In this document: positions 1-7,624 of the stretch, in pieces
Layout: each line of letters opens with the position of its first letter
Numbering within the stretch: position 1 is the first letter of the stretch
From: an uncultured Veillonellaceae bacterium
GTDB lineage: Bacteria; Bacillota; Negativicutes; Veillonellales; Dialisteraceae
Length of the DNA: 21,647 nt
NCBI GenBank assembly: GCA_958439155.1
Contig: CAUBUJ010000010.1
Location: forward strand, 1-21,647
Reading direction: 5' to 3'
The notes under the pieces: generated by a model
The model's database searches: none
What the model saw: only the letters and a program-made list of their open reading frames with translations
Told to the model about the DNA's origin: nothing
Program-made: the position numbers and the translations under genes

Positions 1-39
1 CCCGGGGCAGCCTGCACGCCTCATGGGAGCGGGGCGCAG

Positions 40-104
40 AGACCTGGTACGCCGCAGAAAAAGTCTGAAGACAAAAGTCTGGAGTCTGAAGAAAAAGAGG
101 AAGA
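40..104. repeat. inverted fragment of the same repeat family
   Basis: The AGTCTGAAG / GTCTGGAGTCTGAAG run at 62-91 is the reverse-complement form of the CTTCAGACTTC..CCAGACTTCAGACTCC run in copies 1 and 2. Just before it, 40-55 (AGACCTGGTACGCCGC) matches 162-177 at 14 of 16 positions, so this edge also contains shuffled repeat pieces. Confidence 0.6.
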
Positions 105-225
105 TCTTTATGAAGTCCATTTCGTCTTGTGTTGTGGAATAGTGCAGAGTGCAAAGCGCATAGATCTGGTATGCCGCCCCAGATAAAATGGGCGGCGGAT
201 TTTTATAAAAAAGCCTTTCCTATTT

Positions 226-425
226 CTGCTGACAGCTGACGGCTGACATCTGACGGCTATTATTTCTGACCCAAGACCTTTGACCCCGTACGAATGACGC
301 ACCATCCCCATCCCGCCATTCCCTCTCCCGCGGCGGAGCCGCATAAAAAAGGAAGCCCTTCCGCTTTCCTCTTCAGACTTCTGTCTCCAGACTTCAGACT
401 CCACTCCCATGGCGTACCATCCGCC
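226..425. repeat. long direct repeat, copy 1
   Basis: This copy matches 1046-1253. Positions 324-402 are identical to 1154-1232 (79 bp, offset 830), and the flanks match with substitutions and one roughly 10-bp length difference. Inside are an internally repetitive CTGAC run (226-255), a GACCTTTGACC block, a purine-rich hairpin (GGAAG/CTTCC next to an A-run) that reads as a weak terminator on the minus strand, and an AGACTTC-type run. Confidence 0.9.
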
Positions 426-435
426 TTTGACCCCA

Positions 436-505
436 GACCTTTGACCTCAGACCCCGGGCTCCGCGCAAATGACGCACCATCCCCATCCCGCCATTCTCCC
501 GCGGC
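436..505. repeat. partial third copy of the repeat
   Basis: Positions 436-505 match 1095-1165 with few differences: the GACCTTTGACCTCAGACC block, then a CCCCGGGC block, the GCACCATCCCCATCCCGCC block and CTCCCGCGGC. It directly follows copy 1, so this part of the unit is tandemly duplicated. Confidence 0.8.
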
Positions 506-689
506 ACTGGCCCGTTCTAACGGCGGCGAAGCTGAATAGGATTTTAAAGTATGCGGCAGATAGGCGTTCTCAGGTGCGTGGATTTCCTTTCTCCAGCACG
601 CAATTCCAGACCTTTCTTTCGAAATGGGCGTCATCCCGACCGGACGGGCATAAGATGTTTGGCAGAAACATCAAAAAAAGTACGAGAAA

Positions 690-921
690 GAGTGGAGGGA
701 TCTTACGTAATCCCCAATGAACGCTCCCATTTCCCGACTTTCCTTTTCCGATACCTCGACTGCTTTGTATCTAAGATCTCTCCACTCTGTACACCATACA
801 TCCCAGACCATTCCATGTCATATATCCCGTATGCGCCTCGTTGAGATGACGCACTTTTAGCAAAAATGGAGGACTCTGAAAGAGCCTCATTGGTAGAAGA
901 ATACGTAAGATCTCTCGACTC
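690..921. repeat. imperfect inverted repeat pair with a third arm
   Basis: Positions 690-709 (ending in GATCTTACGTA) are the reverse complement of 902-921 at 18 of 20 positions. A third copy of the arm, 772-790, matches 906-924 at 18 of 19. GTCATCCCGA at 631-640 and GATGACG-type ends near 845 and 977 resemble the ends of dispersed palindromic intergenic elements. No open frame of note lies between the arms. Confidence 0.6.
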
Positions 922-1045
922 TGTGCGTCATTACACCTCTATACAACACTCTCACCTATCCCTTGTACATCCGCTCGAGATGACGATCTTTACAGCAGAG
1001 AACACACAAGAAAATGCGGCGCAGCTCAGAAAGATCTTCCTCTTC

Positions 1046-1253
1046 CTGCTGACAGCTGATGGCTGAAAGCTGATGGCTATTATTTCTGACCTAAGACCTT
1101 TGACCTCAGACCCCGGGCCCCGCACAAATGGCGCACCATCCCCATCCCGCCATTCTCCCGCGGCGGAGCCGCATAAAAAAGGAAGCCCTTCCGCTTTCCT
1201 CTTCAGACTTCTGTCTCCAGACTTCAGACTCCGCTCCCATGACGCACCATCCG
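1046..1253. repeat. long direct repeat, copy 2
   Basis: This is the second copy of the roughly 200-bp unit at 226-425, including the identical 79-bp core at 1154-1232. It differs in the CTGAC run and carries the longer form of the GACCTTTGACCTCAGACC block, which also appears in the partial copy at 436-505. Confidence 0.9.
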
Positions 1254-1301
1254 CGCCCCGCATCTATGAGGCAGTGCCCCCGCCGGCGCGATTGGCCGCA
1301 C

Positions 1302-1330
1302 AAAAAAAGCCCGGGATTTCCCAGGCTTTT
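1302..1330 (-). terminator. terminator of the amidohydrolase gene
   Basis: On the minus strand the hairpin AAAAGCC..GGG / CCC..GGCTTTT is followed by a run of seven T. It sits about 14 nt after the amidohydrolase stop codon, as expected of an intrinsic terminator. Confidence 0.85.
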
Positions 1331-1343
1331 CGTTATATGCCGA

Positions 1344-2609
1344 TCAGAGCATTCTCGGCTTCTGCACTTCTGTGAGGCGCACCATGCTTTCCAGATCTTT
1401 TTTCTTGAAAGACGGCGCTGCCGGTTTGTCCCGGAGGAGGGCCAGCACGTAGGAGAGGGCCGCTTCCGCGCCGGTGACGAGACCGCTTTCAGCGATATCG
1501 AATTCCGGCGTATGATGATTTCCGCCGCTGCCTACTTTGTCGTCTTTAATGCCGGTGAACATGAACATACCCGGATAGAGAGACTCTGTGATGGAAAAGG
1601 TTTCCGACGCCATCCAGGGTTCGATGGTCTCCACCACGTCCCCTACGTCTTTCTCGATGGCCTTCCGGGCAAAGGCGGCGTACTCCGGATTGTTGTAGGT
1701 CACCGGGAAGTACTGGTCTACCAACACCTCCGCCTTGCAGCCGAAATTGTCAGCACTGCTCTTCAGAAGCTTCAGGAACGCCTCCCGGAAAGCGAGGCCG
1801 TCATCGTTGTTGAAGCACCGCGCCGTACCGGCGAACGTGAGCGTATCAGGAATGACATTGGGCGTATCCCCTGCTTGGACCATGCCGAAAGAATAGGTCA
1901 GGCTGTTATTGGGAGCGACCCGGCGCATACGGTAAGACTGGAGCGCCGCGGAAAAGGCGGTGAAGCAGTCAATGGGGCTCACTGCCAGATCCGGACGGGA
2001 ACCGTGGCCGCTCTTGCCGTGGAGTTTCACCTGGTAGAAAAACGCCCCTGCCAGAGCCGGCCCGGAGAGGACCGCTACTTTCCCCGCGGGGAGGCAGAAC
2101 ATCACATGGGTGCCGTAGCACGCGTCCACATGGACCTTGTGGTCTGCCAGGTACCGCATGAGCGGGCCGATTCCTCTTTCGCCCAGTTCTTCTGCTTCTT
2201 CAAACATGAGAAGGACTTTTCCTTCCCATTCCCCTTTATGGGCCGCCAGGATTTTGGCCGCCGTAAGGAGCATCGCCATATGGCCGTCATGGCCGCACGC
2301 ATGGGAAACGCCGGGATTCTGGGAGAGGCAGATTTTCTTCTTTCCCAGATTGGTTTCCGATTCCTGGATGGGCAGCGCGTCGATATCGGCCCGCATGAGC
2401 ACGGTCCAGCCCGGCTTTCCGCTGTCAATGGTGCCGAAAATGCCGCCGTGAGGCACCCGCACCGTTTCAATTCCCCATGCATGAAGCTTCTCTTCGATGA
2501 AGTCCATGGTCTTGAATTCATGCTGGGACAGCTCCGGATGTTCATGGAAATGACGGCGGAACGCGATGAGCGTATCTTTTTCCGCTTCTACCAGCTTCTT
2601 TATATCCAT
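1344..2609 (-). CDS. M20-family amidohydrolase (M20D peptidase type)
   Basis: Protein of 421 residues. The family hydrolyses amide bonds of N-acyl amino acids or small peptides with a two-metal centre; members include hippurate hydrolase, indole-acetyl-amino-acid hydrolase and N-acetyl-diaminopimelate deacetylase. Visible motifs are HEHPELS (22-28), RADIDALP (73-80), the metal-binding CGHDGH (105-110), the acidic pair E140/E141 in a variant of the usual FQPAEE, H168, the dimerisation-domain start near HGKSGHGSRP (197-206), and H365/H366 near the C-terminus. Length is slightly above the roughly 390-400 usual for the family. I chose ATG at 2609, because AGGAG lies about 8 nt upstream; a TTG at 2615 is too close to it. 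The gene is single, with its own promoter and terminator. No signal peptide is seen, so it is cytoplasmic. Substrate is not readable from the sequence. Confidence 0.9.
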   Translation of the reverse strand: MDIKKLVEAEKDTLIAFRRHFHEHPELSQHEFKTMDFIEEKLHAWGIETVRVPHGGIFGTIDSGKPGWTVLMRADIDALPIQESETNLGKKKICLSQNPGVSHACGHDGHMAMLLTAAKILAAHKGEWEGKVLLMFEEAEELGERGIGPLMRYLADHKVHVDACYGTHVMFCLPAGKVAVLSGPALAGAFFYQVKLHGKSGHGSRPDLAVSPIDCFTAFSAALQSYRMRRVAPNNSLTYSFGMVQAGDTPNVIPDTLTFAGTARCFNNDDGLAFREAFLKLLKSSADNFGCKAEVLVDQYFPVTYNNPEYAAFARKAIEKDVGDVVETIEPWMASETFSITESLYPGMFMFTGIKDDKVGSGGNHHTPEFDIAESGLVTGAEAALSYVLALLRDKPAAPSFKKKDLESMVRLTEVQKPRML

Positions 2610-2672
2610 TGTCAATCACTCCTTTTTACAGCAGACCGTTTTCACAATGAATCTGCGGTTTAATTGTTTTTA

Positions 2673-2701
2673 ATTATAGAAATGGAGGCGGCCCCTGTCA
2701 A
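2673..2701 (-). promoter_or_regulatory. consensus sigma-70 promoter of the amidohydrolase gene
   Basis: On the minus strand TTGACA (2701-2696), a 17-bp spacer and TATAAT (2678-2673) match the vegetative consensus at all 12 positions. Transcription should start near 2666, giving a leader of roughly 57 nt before ATG at 2609. I see no obvious operator. Confidence 0.85.
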
Positions 2702-2759
2702 TGAAGCCCGATATAGAAAAATCTTTTGGCCTCCCTCATTTCCTCTGAAAAGAACGCAT

Positions 2760-2783
2760 AAAAAAAGCGGATTCCTCCGCCTT
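2760..2783 (-). terminator. terminator of the holB-ricT-trmN6 operon
   Basis: On the minus strand, right after the trmN6 stop codon, GCGGA pairs with TCCGC (2780-2776 with 2771-2767) and is followed by a T-run. The stem is short, so termination may be partial, but a strong new promoter follows for the next gene. Confidence 0.65.
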
Positions 2784-2784
2784 C

Positions 2785-3522
2785 TCATTGTTTTCCATAA
2801 ATTTTCCGCACTTCTTCCGTATAGGCGCCGCCCGCCTCATGCACCACCAGCGGCGCGAGGACTGTAAGGCCTGGCCGTCCGCCGTACTTCCACTCACAGA
2901 GGAGGCGCGACGCTTCTTCTCCGGCATGGCTCTGGACCATGCGGAGGCGCTTCGGCTCCATGCCATACTTCCGCCCGGTCACAAAAAGATCGGCAAGCCG
3001 GTCAGCGCGGTGCACCATGGTGAGGCGCCCGCCGTAAGCAAGAAGGTACCGCGCCGCGCGGAACACATCATCAAGAGACGCGGTGAGCTCATGACACGCC
3101 GCTGCCACGCCCGCTTTGGGACTCACCGCGCCGGTCCCTGCCTCCCGGTACGGCGGATTCACCACCACCGATGTGAACGCGCCGGACGGAAAGAGGGCCG
3201 CCGGATCGGTATAATCCCCTTCTACCACGGAAATCACATGGCCTTTCCCATTTCCCGCAACGCTCCGCCTGGCCATATCGGCAGTGACTGGATTTTTTTC
3301 GACAGCCGCTATGGCAGAAGCGCCGAAAGCGGAGAGAAGGAGGGGAATCACCGCCGTCCCCGTCCCAAGATCGGCAAACCTATCCCGGGGCCTGATGGTT
3401 ACAAAATGAGCGAGCAGCACCGAATCGAGAGAAAAGCAGAATTCATCCGGCCGCTGGATGATGCCCATCCCATCCCGCACCAGGTCATCGAGCCGTTCTT
3501 TGTCTTTCAGTACAAATGGCAC
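2785..3522 (-). CDS. trmN6: tRNA1(Val) adenine-37 N6-methyltransferase family protein
   Basis: Protein of 245 residues in the TrmN6/YfiC group of class I SAM-dependent methyltransferases, which methylate N6 of A37 in tRNA1(Val) in E. coli. The SAM-binding motif I is DLGTGTAV (51-58) and the N6-adenine catalytic motif is NPPY (122-125). The N-terminal DGMGIIQRPDEFCFSLDSVLLAHF is typical of this group. I chose GTG at 3522: AGGAG lies 6 nt upstream and the length then fits the family. The in-frame ATG at 3585 would overlap ricT by 26 nt and has no better site. It is third in an operon after holB and ricT with a 37-nt gap, the same order as holB-yaaT-(yabA)-yabB in Bacillus subtilis but without yabA. 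The actual tRNA target is inferred. Confidence 0.85.
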   Translation of the reverse strand: MPFVLKDKERLDDLVRDGMGIIQRPDEFCFSLDSVLLAHFVTIRPRDRFADLGTGTAVIPLLLSAFGASAIAAVEKNPVTADMARRSVAGNGKGHVISVVEGDYTDPAALFPSGAFTSVVVNPPYREAGTGAVSPKAGVAAACHELTASLDDVFRAARYLLAYGGRLTMVHRADRLADLFVTGRKYGMEPKRLRMVQSHAGEEASRLLCEWKYGGRPGLTVLAPLVVHEAGGAYTEEVRKIYGKQ

Positions 3523-3559
3523 TTGTTTCTCCTCTGCCTTTCTCGTTACAGGATATCTT

Positions 3560-4408
3560 TTACTCTTCCGCCGGGACGATATCATCCCAGGAAATCATCC
3601 GCGTCTTCTGCCCTTCCAGCTGGACTTTCACCGTATGGCGCTGGGCATTCACGTAGACCACGCAGCCATTGCCGTTGTCAGTCACGACCTTCATCCCCAC
3701 CCGGGGCGCCCGGGACGGTTCATTCCGCTTCTCCAGGGCAAGCATCTTCGGACATTTCAGCTCCCCTGAGGTATACATTTCATTTTCATAGCGGAGGCAG
3801 CACATGAGGCGGCCGCAGGCACCGGAAATTTTCGTTGGATTGAGAGACAGCCCCTGATTTTTCGCCATCTTGATCGATACCGGTGCGAAATCCCCGAGAA
3901 ATGCGGCGCAGCAGAGAGGCCGCCCGCAAGGACCGATGCCGGAGACCTGCTTTGCTTCATCCCGGACGCCCACCTGGCGGAGCTCGATCCGCGTATGGAA
4001 AACCGACGCCAGATCCTTCACGAGCTCCCGGAAATCCACCCGGCCGTCAGCGGTGAAGAAAAAGACAATTTTGCTCCTGTCGAAGGTATATTCCACCCGG
4101 AGCAGCTTCATCGGGCAATGGAACTTCTCTATTTTCCGGAGACACACCTCGAAAGCGTAGGCCTCCCGTTCTTTATTTCGTTCCAGCTGGACCCGGTCCC
4201 GGATCGTGGCCTTCCGGATTACCGGCTTGAGCTCTCCGTCTTCCTCGGACCGCTCCACCTGGCGGGGCAGGAGGACCACATAGCCGAATTCCATGCCCCG
4301 CGCCGTTTCCACGATGACCCCGTCTCCGAGAGCCAGATCCAGGCCTCCCGGCGCGAAATAATAGATCTTTCCTGCTTTTTTAAACCGTATGCCCGTTACT
4401 GTATCCAA
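3560..4408 (-). CDS. ricT: PSP1-domain regulatory iron-sulfur protein RicT (YaaT)
   Basis: Protein of 282 residues, close to the usual length. RicT (YaaT) in Bacillus subtilis acts with RicA and RicF in a complex carrying iron-sulfur clusters that promotes mRNA maturation by RNase Y and affects development. Two conserved cysteine clusters are present: GPCGRPLCC (C161, C166, C167) and GACGRLMCC (C198, C203, C204). The PSP1 domain covers roughly residues 60-145, and a KOW-like basic tail follows. It starts at TTG 4408, one base after the holB stop, with AGGAGG about 8 nt upstream, so it is translationally coupled to holB. No ricA or ricF is in this window. Family assignment is firm; the role in this organism is inferred. 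Confidence 0.9.
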   Translation of the reverse strand: MDTVTGIRFKKAGKIYYFAPGGLDLALGDGVIVETARGMEFGYVVLLPRQVERSEEDGELKPVIRKATIRDRVQLERNKEREAYAFEVCLRKIEKFHCPMKLLRVEYTFDRSKIVFFFTADGRVDFRELVKDLASVFHTRIELRQVGVRDEAKQVSGIGPCGRPLCCAAFLGDFAPVSIKMAKNQGLSLNPTKISGACGRLMCCLRYENEMYTSGELKCPKMLALEKRNEPSRAPRVGMKVVTDNGNGCVVYVNAQRHTVKVQLEGQKTRMISWDDIVPAEE

Positions 4409-4409
4409 T

Positions 4410-5417
4410 TTACCGTCCCTCCTGAATCCGTATCAGGGAAACCAGAATCATATCCCAAATATTTTTCACAGAAATATAGCGGCTCCGCGCAGCATCGGCT
4501 GCTTTCAGCACTTCCAGCGCTTTCTCCGCTTTTCCATCTCCCCAGAGCGGCGCCACAGCCCTTTCTCTTCCGGAGACCTGCCGGCACCGTTCCATCACCG
4601 CGCCGGGCGCCTCGGAAATGACCATCAGGTCCCGGCCGATCCAGAACATCCACCGGAGCAGTTTCTGAAATTCCTTCCTGTCCTGAGGCGCCCGTTCCAT
4701 CCATTCGGAAAAAGGCGCTCTGCCGCGGCTCACCATATCCCAGAAATCCATGGCCGCTTCCGGCCCGCCGTCCCCCTTTCCCCCAAACATTTCGAGGGTA
4801 ATCCCTGGATTTCCTTCCGACAGCAGGAAGGCGTCATCCGCTTCCTTTGGGGTGCGGAAAGGGAAGCGGTCTTTTTCGTCCGTTAAAAGCCTGCCGTAAT
4901 CCTCCCGGGACAGGGCAAAAAAAGGAAACCGCTCCGCCCGGGAAATAATGGTGGGCAGCAGCGCGTCCAGGTCATGGGTAATCAGAATGAAGTACACATT
5001 GGACGCAGGCTCTTCCAGCGTTTTCAGCATGGCATTCGCCACAGGAGGCATCATGGTCTGCGCTTCGTCAATGACGCAGAAGTGGGGCCTCTCATCAAAA
5101 GAAGGCATCGCCTCAAGGAACAGACGGAACTGCTCGATTTTGAGCTCCTGCCCGAGCGGCCGCAGGTACCATACCTCGTCCCGCCCGCCGATCAGAACCG
5201 GCTCCTTTTCCATGGCCGGATCCGAGATGCACCGGGTCAGTTCCCGGTACGCGTCGGAATGGGTCACCGCGCCGGCCAGATCGAGAGCCGCTGTGGTCTT
5301 TCCAAGCCCTTCATCGCCGTAAAAAATCATCGTATGAGGCAGGCGGCGTTCCTGCAGAAGGCGCGATACATCCCGCTTCAGCCGGGGCTGCCCATACAAA
5401 TGAGGAAGAAACTCCAT
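4410..5417 (-). CDS. holB: DNA polymerase III delta-prime subunit
   Basis: Protein of 335 residues. The delta-prime subunit is part of the clamp loader that places the beta sliding clamp on DNA. An AAA+ ATPase fold is seen: Walker A GDEGLGKT (34-41), Walker B-like FCVIDEAQ (113-120) and the sensor/arginine-finger region TIISRAERF (156-164), where the third residue of the SRC motif is A instead of C. I see no four-cysteine zinc module, which some relatives have. I chose ATG at 5417 because AGGAG lies 6 nt upstream; a longer in-frame extension to 5486 lacks a good site. First gene of the holB-ricT-trmN6 operon. DnaX-type gamma/tau is excluded by the short length and lack of its C-terminal domains, though weaker similarity to it is expected. 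Confidence 0.88.
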   Translation of the reverse strand: MEFLPHLYGQPRLKRDVSRLLQERRLPHTMIFYGDEGLGKTTAALDLAGAVTHSDAYRELTRCISDPAMEKEPVLIGGRDEVWYLRPLGQELKIEQFRLFLEAMPSFDERPHFCVIDEAQTMMPPVANAMLKTLEEPASNVYFILITHDLDALLPTIISRAERFPFFALSREDYGRLLTDEKDRFPFRTPKEADDAFLLSEGNPGITLEMFGGKGDGGPEAAMDFWDMVSRGRAPFSEWMERAPQDRKEFQKLLRWMFWIGRDLMVISEAPGAVMERCRQVSGRERAVAPLWGDGKAEKALEVLKAADAARSRYISVKNIWDMILVSLIRIQEGR

Positions 5418-5448
5418 GTGCTTCTCCTCTTCTCCCCCTCTATAACAG

Positions 5449-5472
5449 AAAGCCTTCCGCAGAAAGGCTTTT
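5449..5472. other. hairpin in the holB leader
   Basis: AAAGCCTT pairs with AAGGCTTT (8 bp, loop CCGCAGA). Followed by four T on the plus strand, it could stop plus-strand read-through, but the gene it would serve is not visible. On the minus strand it lies in the holB leader and lacks a U-run. Confidence 0.5.
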
Positions 5473-5549
5473 CTCATGTATGGCAATCATGACTGCTCCG
5501 CTCCGGAAAAATCGTATCAGCTCCCAGAGCGAAATGATCACTTCTTTTT

Positions 5550-5578
5550 ATTTTAGCATGACAGGAAATGAATGGATA
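5550..5578 (-). promoter_or_regulatory. candidate holB operon promoter (extended -10)
   Basis: On the minus strand TGCTAAAAT (5558-5550) fits an extended -10. At 17-bp spacing the -35 would be TATCCA (5578-5573), a weak match at 3 of 6 positions. It lies about 130 nt upstream of the holB start. Confidence 0.4.
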
Positions 5579-5625
5579 GAAGGAATCTGCCTTTCCTTGA
5601 AATTCTCCTGAGGCGTCTGGAAAAA

Positions 5626-5657
5626 GAGGGCCTTCCGGGAGGAAGCGGAAGGCCCTT
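5626..5657 (-). terminator. strong hairpin upstream of nadE, terminator-like on the minus strand
   Basis: GGGCCTTCCG (5628-5637) pairs perfectly with CGGAAGGCCC (5646-5655) around an 8-nt loop. On the minus strand it is followed by CTCTTTTTCC, so it best fits a terminator for transcripts running leftward from nadE, shielding the holB operon. On the plus strand there is no U-run. Confidence 0.55.
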
Positions 5658-5662
5658 CCCTA

Positions 5663-5671
5663 TGTTACAAT
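5663..5671 (+). promoter_or_regulatory. candidate nadE promoter (-10 element only)
   Basis: TGTTACAAT fits an extended -10 element 29 nt before the nadE ATG. The -35 position falls inside the hairpin and does not match the consensus, so this is a weak call. Confidence 0.35.
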
Positions 5672-5700
5672 AGAAAAAATAAAATCATAAGGAGCGCGCT

Positions 5701-7575
5701 ATGATCAAAATCATGACTGCCCAGCTGGATGTCCGCCCCGGCGATATCCGGGGAAACTGGGAACAGATTGAAAAAGAGATCCATACAGCCTCGGAAAGCG
5801 GGGCGGATCTGCTGGTCTTACCGGAAATGTGTCTCACCGGGTACCTCATTGGAGACCTCTGGGACCAGACTGCCTTTTTGAAAGAATGCGAGTCCTATAA
5901 CCGGCGGATCGCCGCCGCGTCCCGTGACCTGGCCATTCTCTGGGGAAGCTGCGCCATAGACTGGGACCGCCGCCAGGATGACGGCCGCGTCCGGAAATAC
6001 AATGCCGCCTTTGCCGCGGCAGGCGGCCATTTCCTCTCTCCTGAAAAGAACGCCCGTCCCTATACAGTGAAGACCCTCCTTCCCAATTACCGCCAGTTTG
6101 ACGACCGGCGCTACTTCACCGGAGCCGCCGCCGCGGCAGCGGAAGAAGGGAAAACCCTGGCGGATTTCCTCCGGCCCTTCTCCATTCCCCTCCGGGACGG
6201 CACCACCCTCCGGGCAGGTCTCCTCCTCTGCGAGGACAGCTGGGACGAAAATTATCAGGACCATCCCATGGCGCTCCTCGCGCACCATGAGCCGGACCTC
6301 TTTTTTAATCTTTCCGCCTCTCCCTTCACGCTCGGCAAAAATGACAAGCGCCACCGCATGCTCTCCCAGAGCCTGGCCAGGCTCCATATTCCCATGCTCT
6401 ATGTCAATCACAGAGGGCTCCAGAATAACGGCAAGACCTGCTACACCTTCGACGGCATGACCGCCGCATACAGCGGGGAAGGGCGGCTCCTTGGAGAAGC
6501 GGCGCCTTACGAAGAAAGCCGTTCTTTCTTCCTTTTTGAAAAGAGCGGAAAAATCCTGCGTCCTGAAGCGCCTATGCCGCCTTTCACAGGCTCCCTTCTT
6601 CTCCCGGCGCTCCAATACGGCGTAAAAAAATTTCTGCAGTCCATCCGCTGCCGCCGCGTGGTCATCGGCGTCTCCGGCGGCATTGATTCCGCGGTGGGCG
6701 CCGCGCTCTACCGGTCCGTCCTGCCTGCGGAAGACGTGCTTCTCGTCAATACACCGACCCGGTTCAATTCGGAAACCACAAAGCATCTCGCTGCGGACCT
6801 CGCCGAGCGTCTCGCCTCACCTTATGTGACGATTCCCATTGGCGATTTCATTGACCGCACGGTCTCCGCCCTGGACGGCATAGAGATTCCCGGAAGAACC
6901 CTCACCCTTTCCCCGTTTATGAAAGAAAACATCCAGGCCCGGGACAGAAGCGCCCGGATCCTGGCAGCGCTCTCTTCTTCCTTCGGCGGCATTTTCACAT
7001 GCAACGCGAACAAAACCGAGCTTTCCGTGGGATACGCTACCCTCTACGGCGACATGGCAGGGGCTCTCGCGGCGACGGCGGATCTGTGGAAACACCAGGT
7101 CTACCAGCTCGGGCGGGATCTCAATGCATGGTACGGGGAAGCGGTCATTCCCGAAGGCATCTTCACGGTAAAACCCAGCGCTGAACTTTCGGCAAACCAG
7201 GACGTGGACAAAGGCCTCGGGGACCCTCTCATTTACGATTACCACGACTACCTTCTGCGGAGCTTCATCGAGCCCTGGGAAAGAAAAACGCCGGAAGACA
7301 TTCTCCGGTGGTACGCGGAAGGGACCCTTGAAAAAGAAATCGGCACACCCCTTTCCGTAAAGGACCTTTTCCCTGACGCAGGCGCTTTCATCGAGGATCT
7401 GGAAAAATGGTGGAACCTTTTTTCCGGGTTTGCTGTGGCCAAACGCATCCAGGCGCCGCCGGTGCTTGCCATCAGCCGCCGTCCCTTCGGCTTTGACCTG
7501 CGGGAAGCGCAGCTTGCGCCATATTATACGGACGCGTACCGGTCGCTCAAGAAGAAACTTCTTCAAGATTCATGA
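5701..7575 (+). CDS. nadE: glutamine-dependent NAD+ synthetase
   Basis: Protein of 624 residues that makes NAD from deamido-NAD, ATP and glutamine. It has the usual two-domain layout: an N-terminal nitrilase/glutaminase domain with E42, K124 and C177 (in LLLCEDSW) as the catalytic triad, and a C-terminal NAD synthetase domain with the ATP-pyrophosphatase loop SGGIDS (325-330). The NANKTELSVGYATLYGD block (about 437-453) is typical. AAGGAG lies 6 nt before ATG, so the start is secure. It is followed by a strong hairpin at 7580-7611. The next gene, an adenosyltransferase, lies 150 nt away. Ammonia channelling between the domains is known for the family and not shown here. Confidence 0.95.
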   Translation: MIKIMTAQLDVRPGDIRGNWEQIEKEIHTASESGADLLVLPEMCLTGYLIGDLWDQTAFLKECESYNRRIAAASRDLAILWGSCAIDWDRRQDDGRVRKYNAAFAAAGGHFLSPEKNARPYTVKTLLPNYRQFDDRRYFTGAAAAAAEEGKTLADFLRPFSIPLRDGTTLRAGLLLCEDSWDENYQDHPMALLAHHEPDLFFNLSASPFTLGKNDKRHRMLSQSLARLHIPMLYVNHRGLQNNGKTCYTFDGMTAAYSGEGRLLGEAAPYEESRSFFLFEKSGKILRPEAPMPPFTGSLLLPALQYGVKKFLQSIRCRRVVIGVSGGIDSAVGAALYRSVLPAEDVLLVNTPTRFNSETTKHLAADLAERLASPYVTIPIGDFIDRTVSALDGIEIPGRTLTLSPFMKENIQARDRSARILAALSSSFGGIFTCNANKTELSVGYATLYGDMAGALAATADLWKHQVYQLGRDLNAWYGEAVIPEGIFTVKPSAELSANQDVDKGLGDPLIYDYHDYLLRSFIEPWERKTPEDILRWYAEGTLEKEIGTPLSVKDLFPDAGAFIEDLEKWWNLFSGFAVAKRIQAPPVLAISRRPFGFDLREAQLAPYYTDAYRSLKKKLLQDS

Positions 7576-7579
7576 TCAC

Positions 7580-7612
7580 AAAGGCATTTCCCATGAAAAG
7601 GAAATGCCTTTT
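7580..7612 (+). terminator. terminator after nadE
   Basis: AAAGGCATTTCC (7580-7591) pairs with GGAAATGCCTTT (7600-7611), a perfect 12-bp stem with an 8-nt loop starting 4 nt after the nadE stop. The T-run is short (four T), so termination may be incomplete. Confidence 0.75.
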
Positions 7613-7618
7613 CCATTG

Positions 7619-7624
7619 TATAAT
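7619..7624 (+). promoter_or_regulatory. candidate -10 element for the adenosyltransferase gene
   Basis: TATAAT lies just past the nadE terminator and about 100 nt before the next start codon. No good -35 is seen at 16-18 bp spacing, so the call rests on the -10 alone. The leader that follows contains two short hairpins (TCTCC/GGAGA and AGAG/CTCT) but no cobalamin-riboswitch core that I can recognise. Confidence 0.3.

Larger units (their letters stand above)
1..1340. other. gene-free repeat-rich intergenic region
   Basis: I see no credible protein-coding gene here. The open frames are short, lack good ribosome binding sites and are shadowed by repeats. The stretch is built from low-complexity blocks: CTGACRGCTGAYGGC-like runs, GACCTTTGACC-like runs and AGACTTC/CAGACTCC-like runs. 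They occur in more than one copy and in both orientations. The middle part (about 620-990) is different: it is AT-richer and carries dispersed GATGACG / AGATCTCTC / GTCATCCCGA fragments. It ends at the terminator of the amidohydrolase gene. It could be an old insertion site or a cluster of non-autonomous repeats. Confidence 0.75.
5418..5700. other. divergent intergenic region between holB and nadE
   Basis: This 283-bp gap separates minus-strand holB from plus-strand nadE. It holds a hairpin in the holB leader (5449-5472), a candidate holB promoter (5550-5578), a strong 10-bp hairpin (5626-5657) and a candidate nadE extended -10 (5663-5671). I see no further open frame or RNA gene in it. Confidence 0.7.

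Noticed and set aside
866..1066. Small open frames in the first 1.3 kb
   Set aside because: They overlap repeats and have no convincing ribosome binding sites or protein-like patterns.
1..1340. CRISPR array
   Set aside because: Repeat units are few, long, irregular in spacing and occur in both orientations; no regular spacers are present.
1128..2663. Plus-strand open frame of 511 codons antisense to the amidohydrolase gene
   Set aside because: It is the mirror of a well-supported M20 gene, has no ribosome binding site or recognisable family, and begins inside a repeat.
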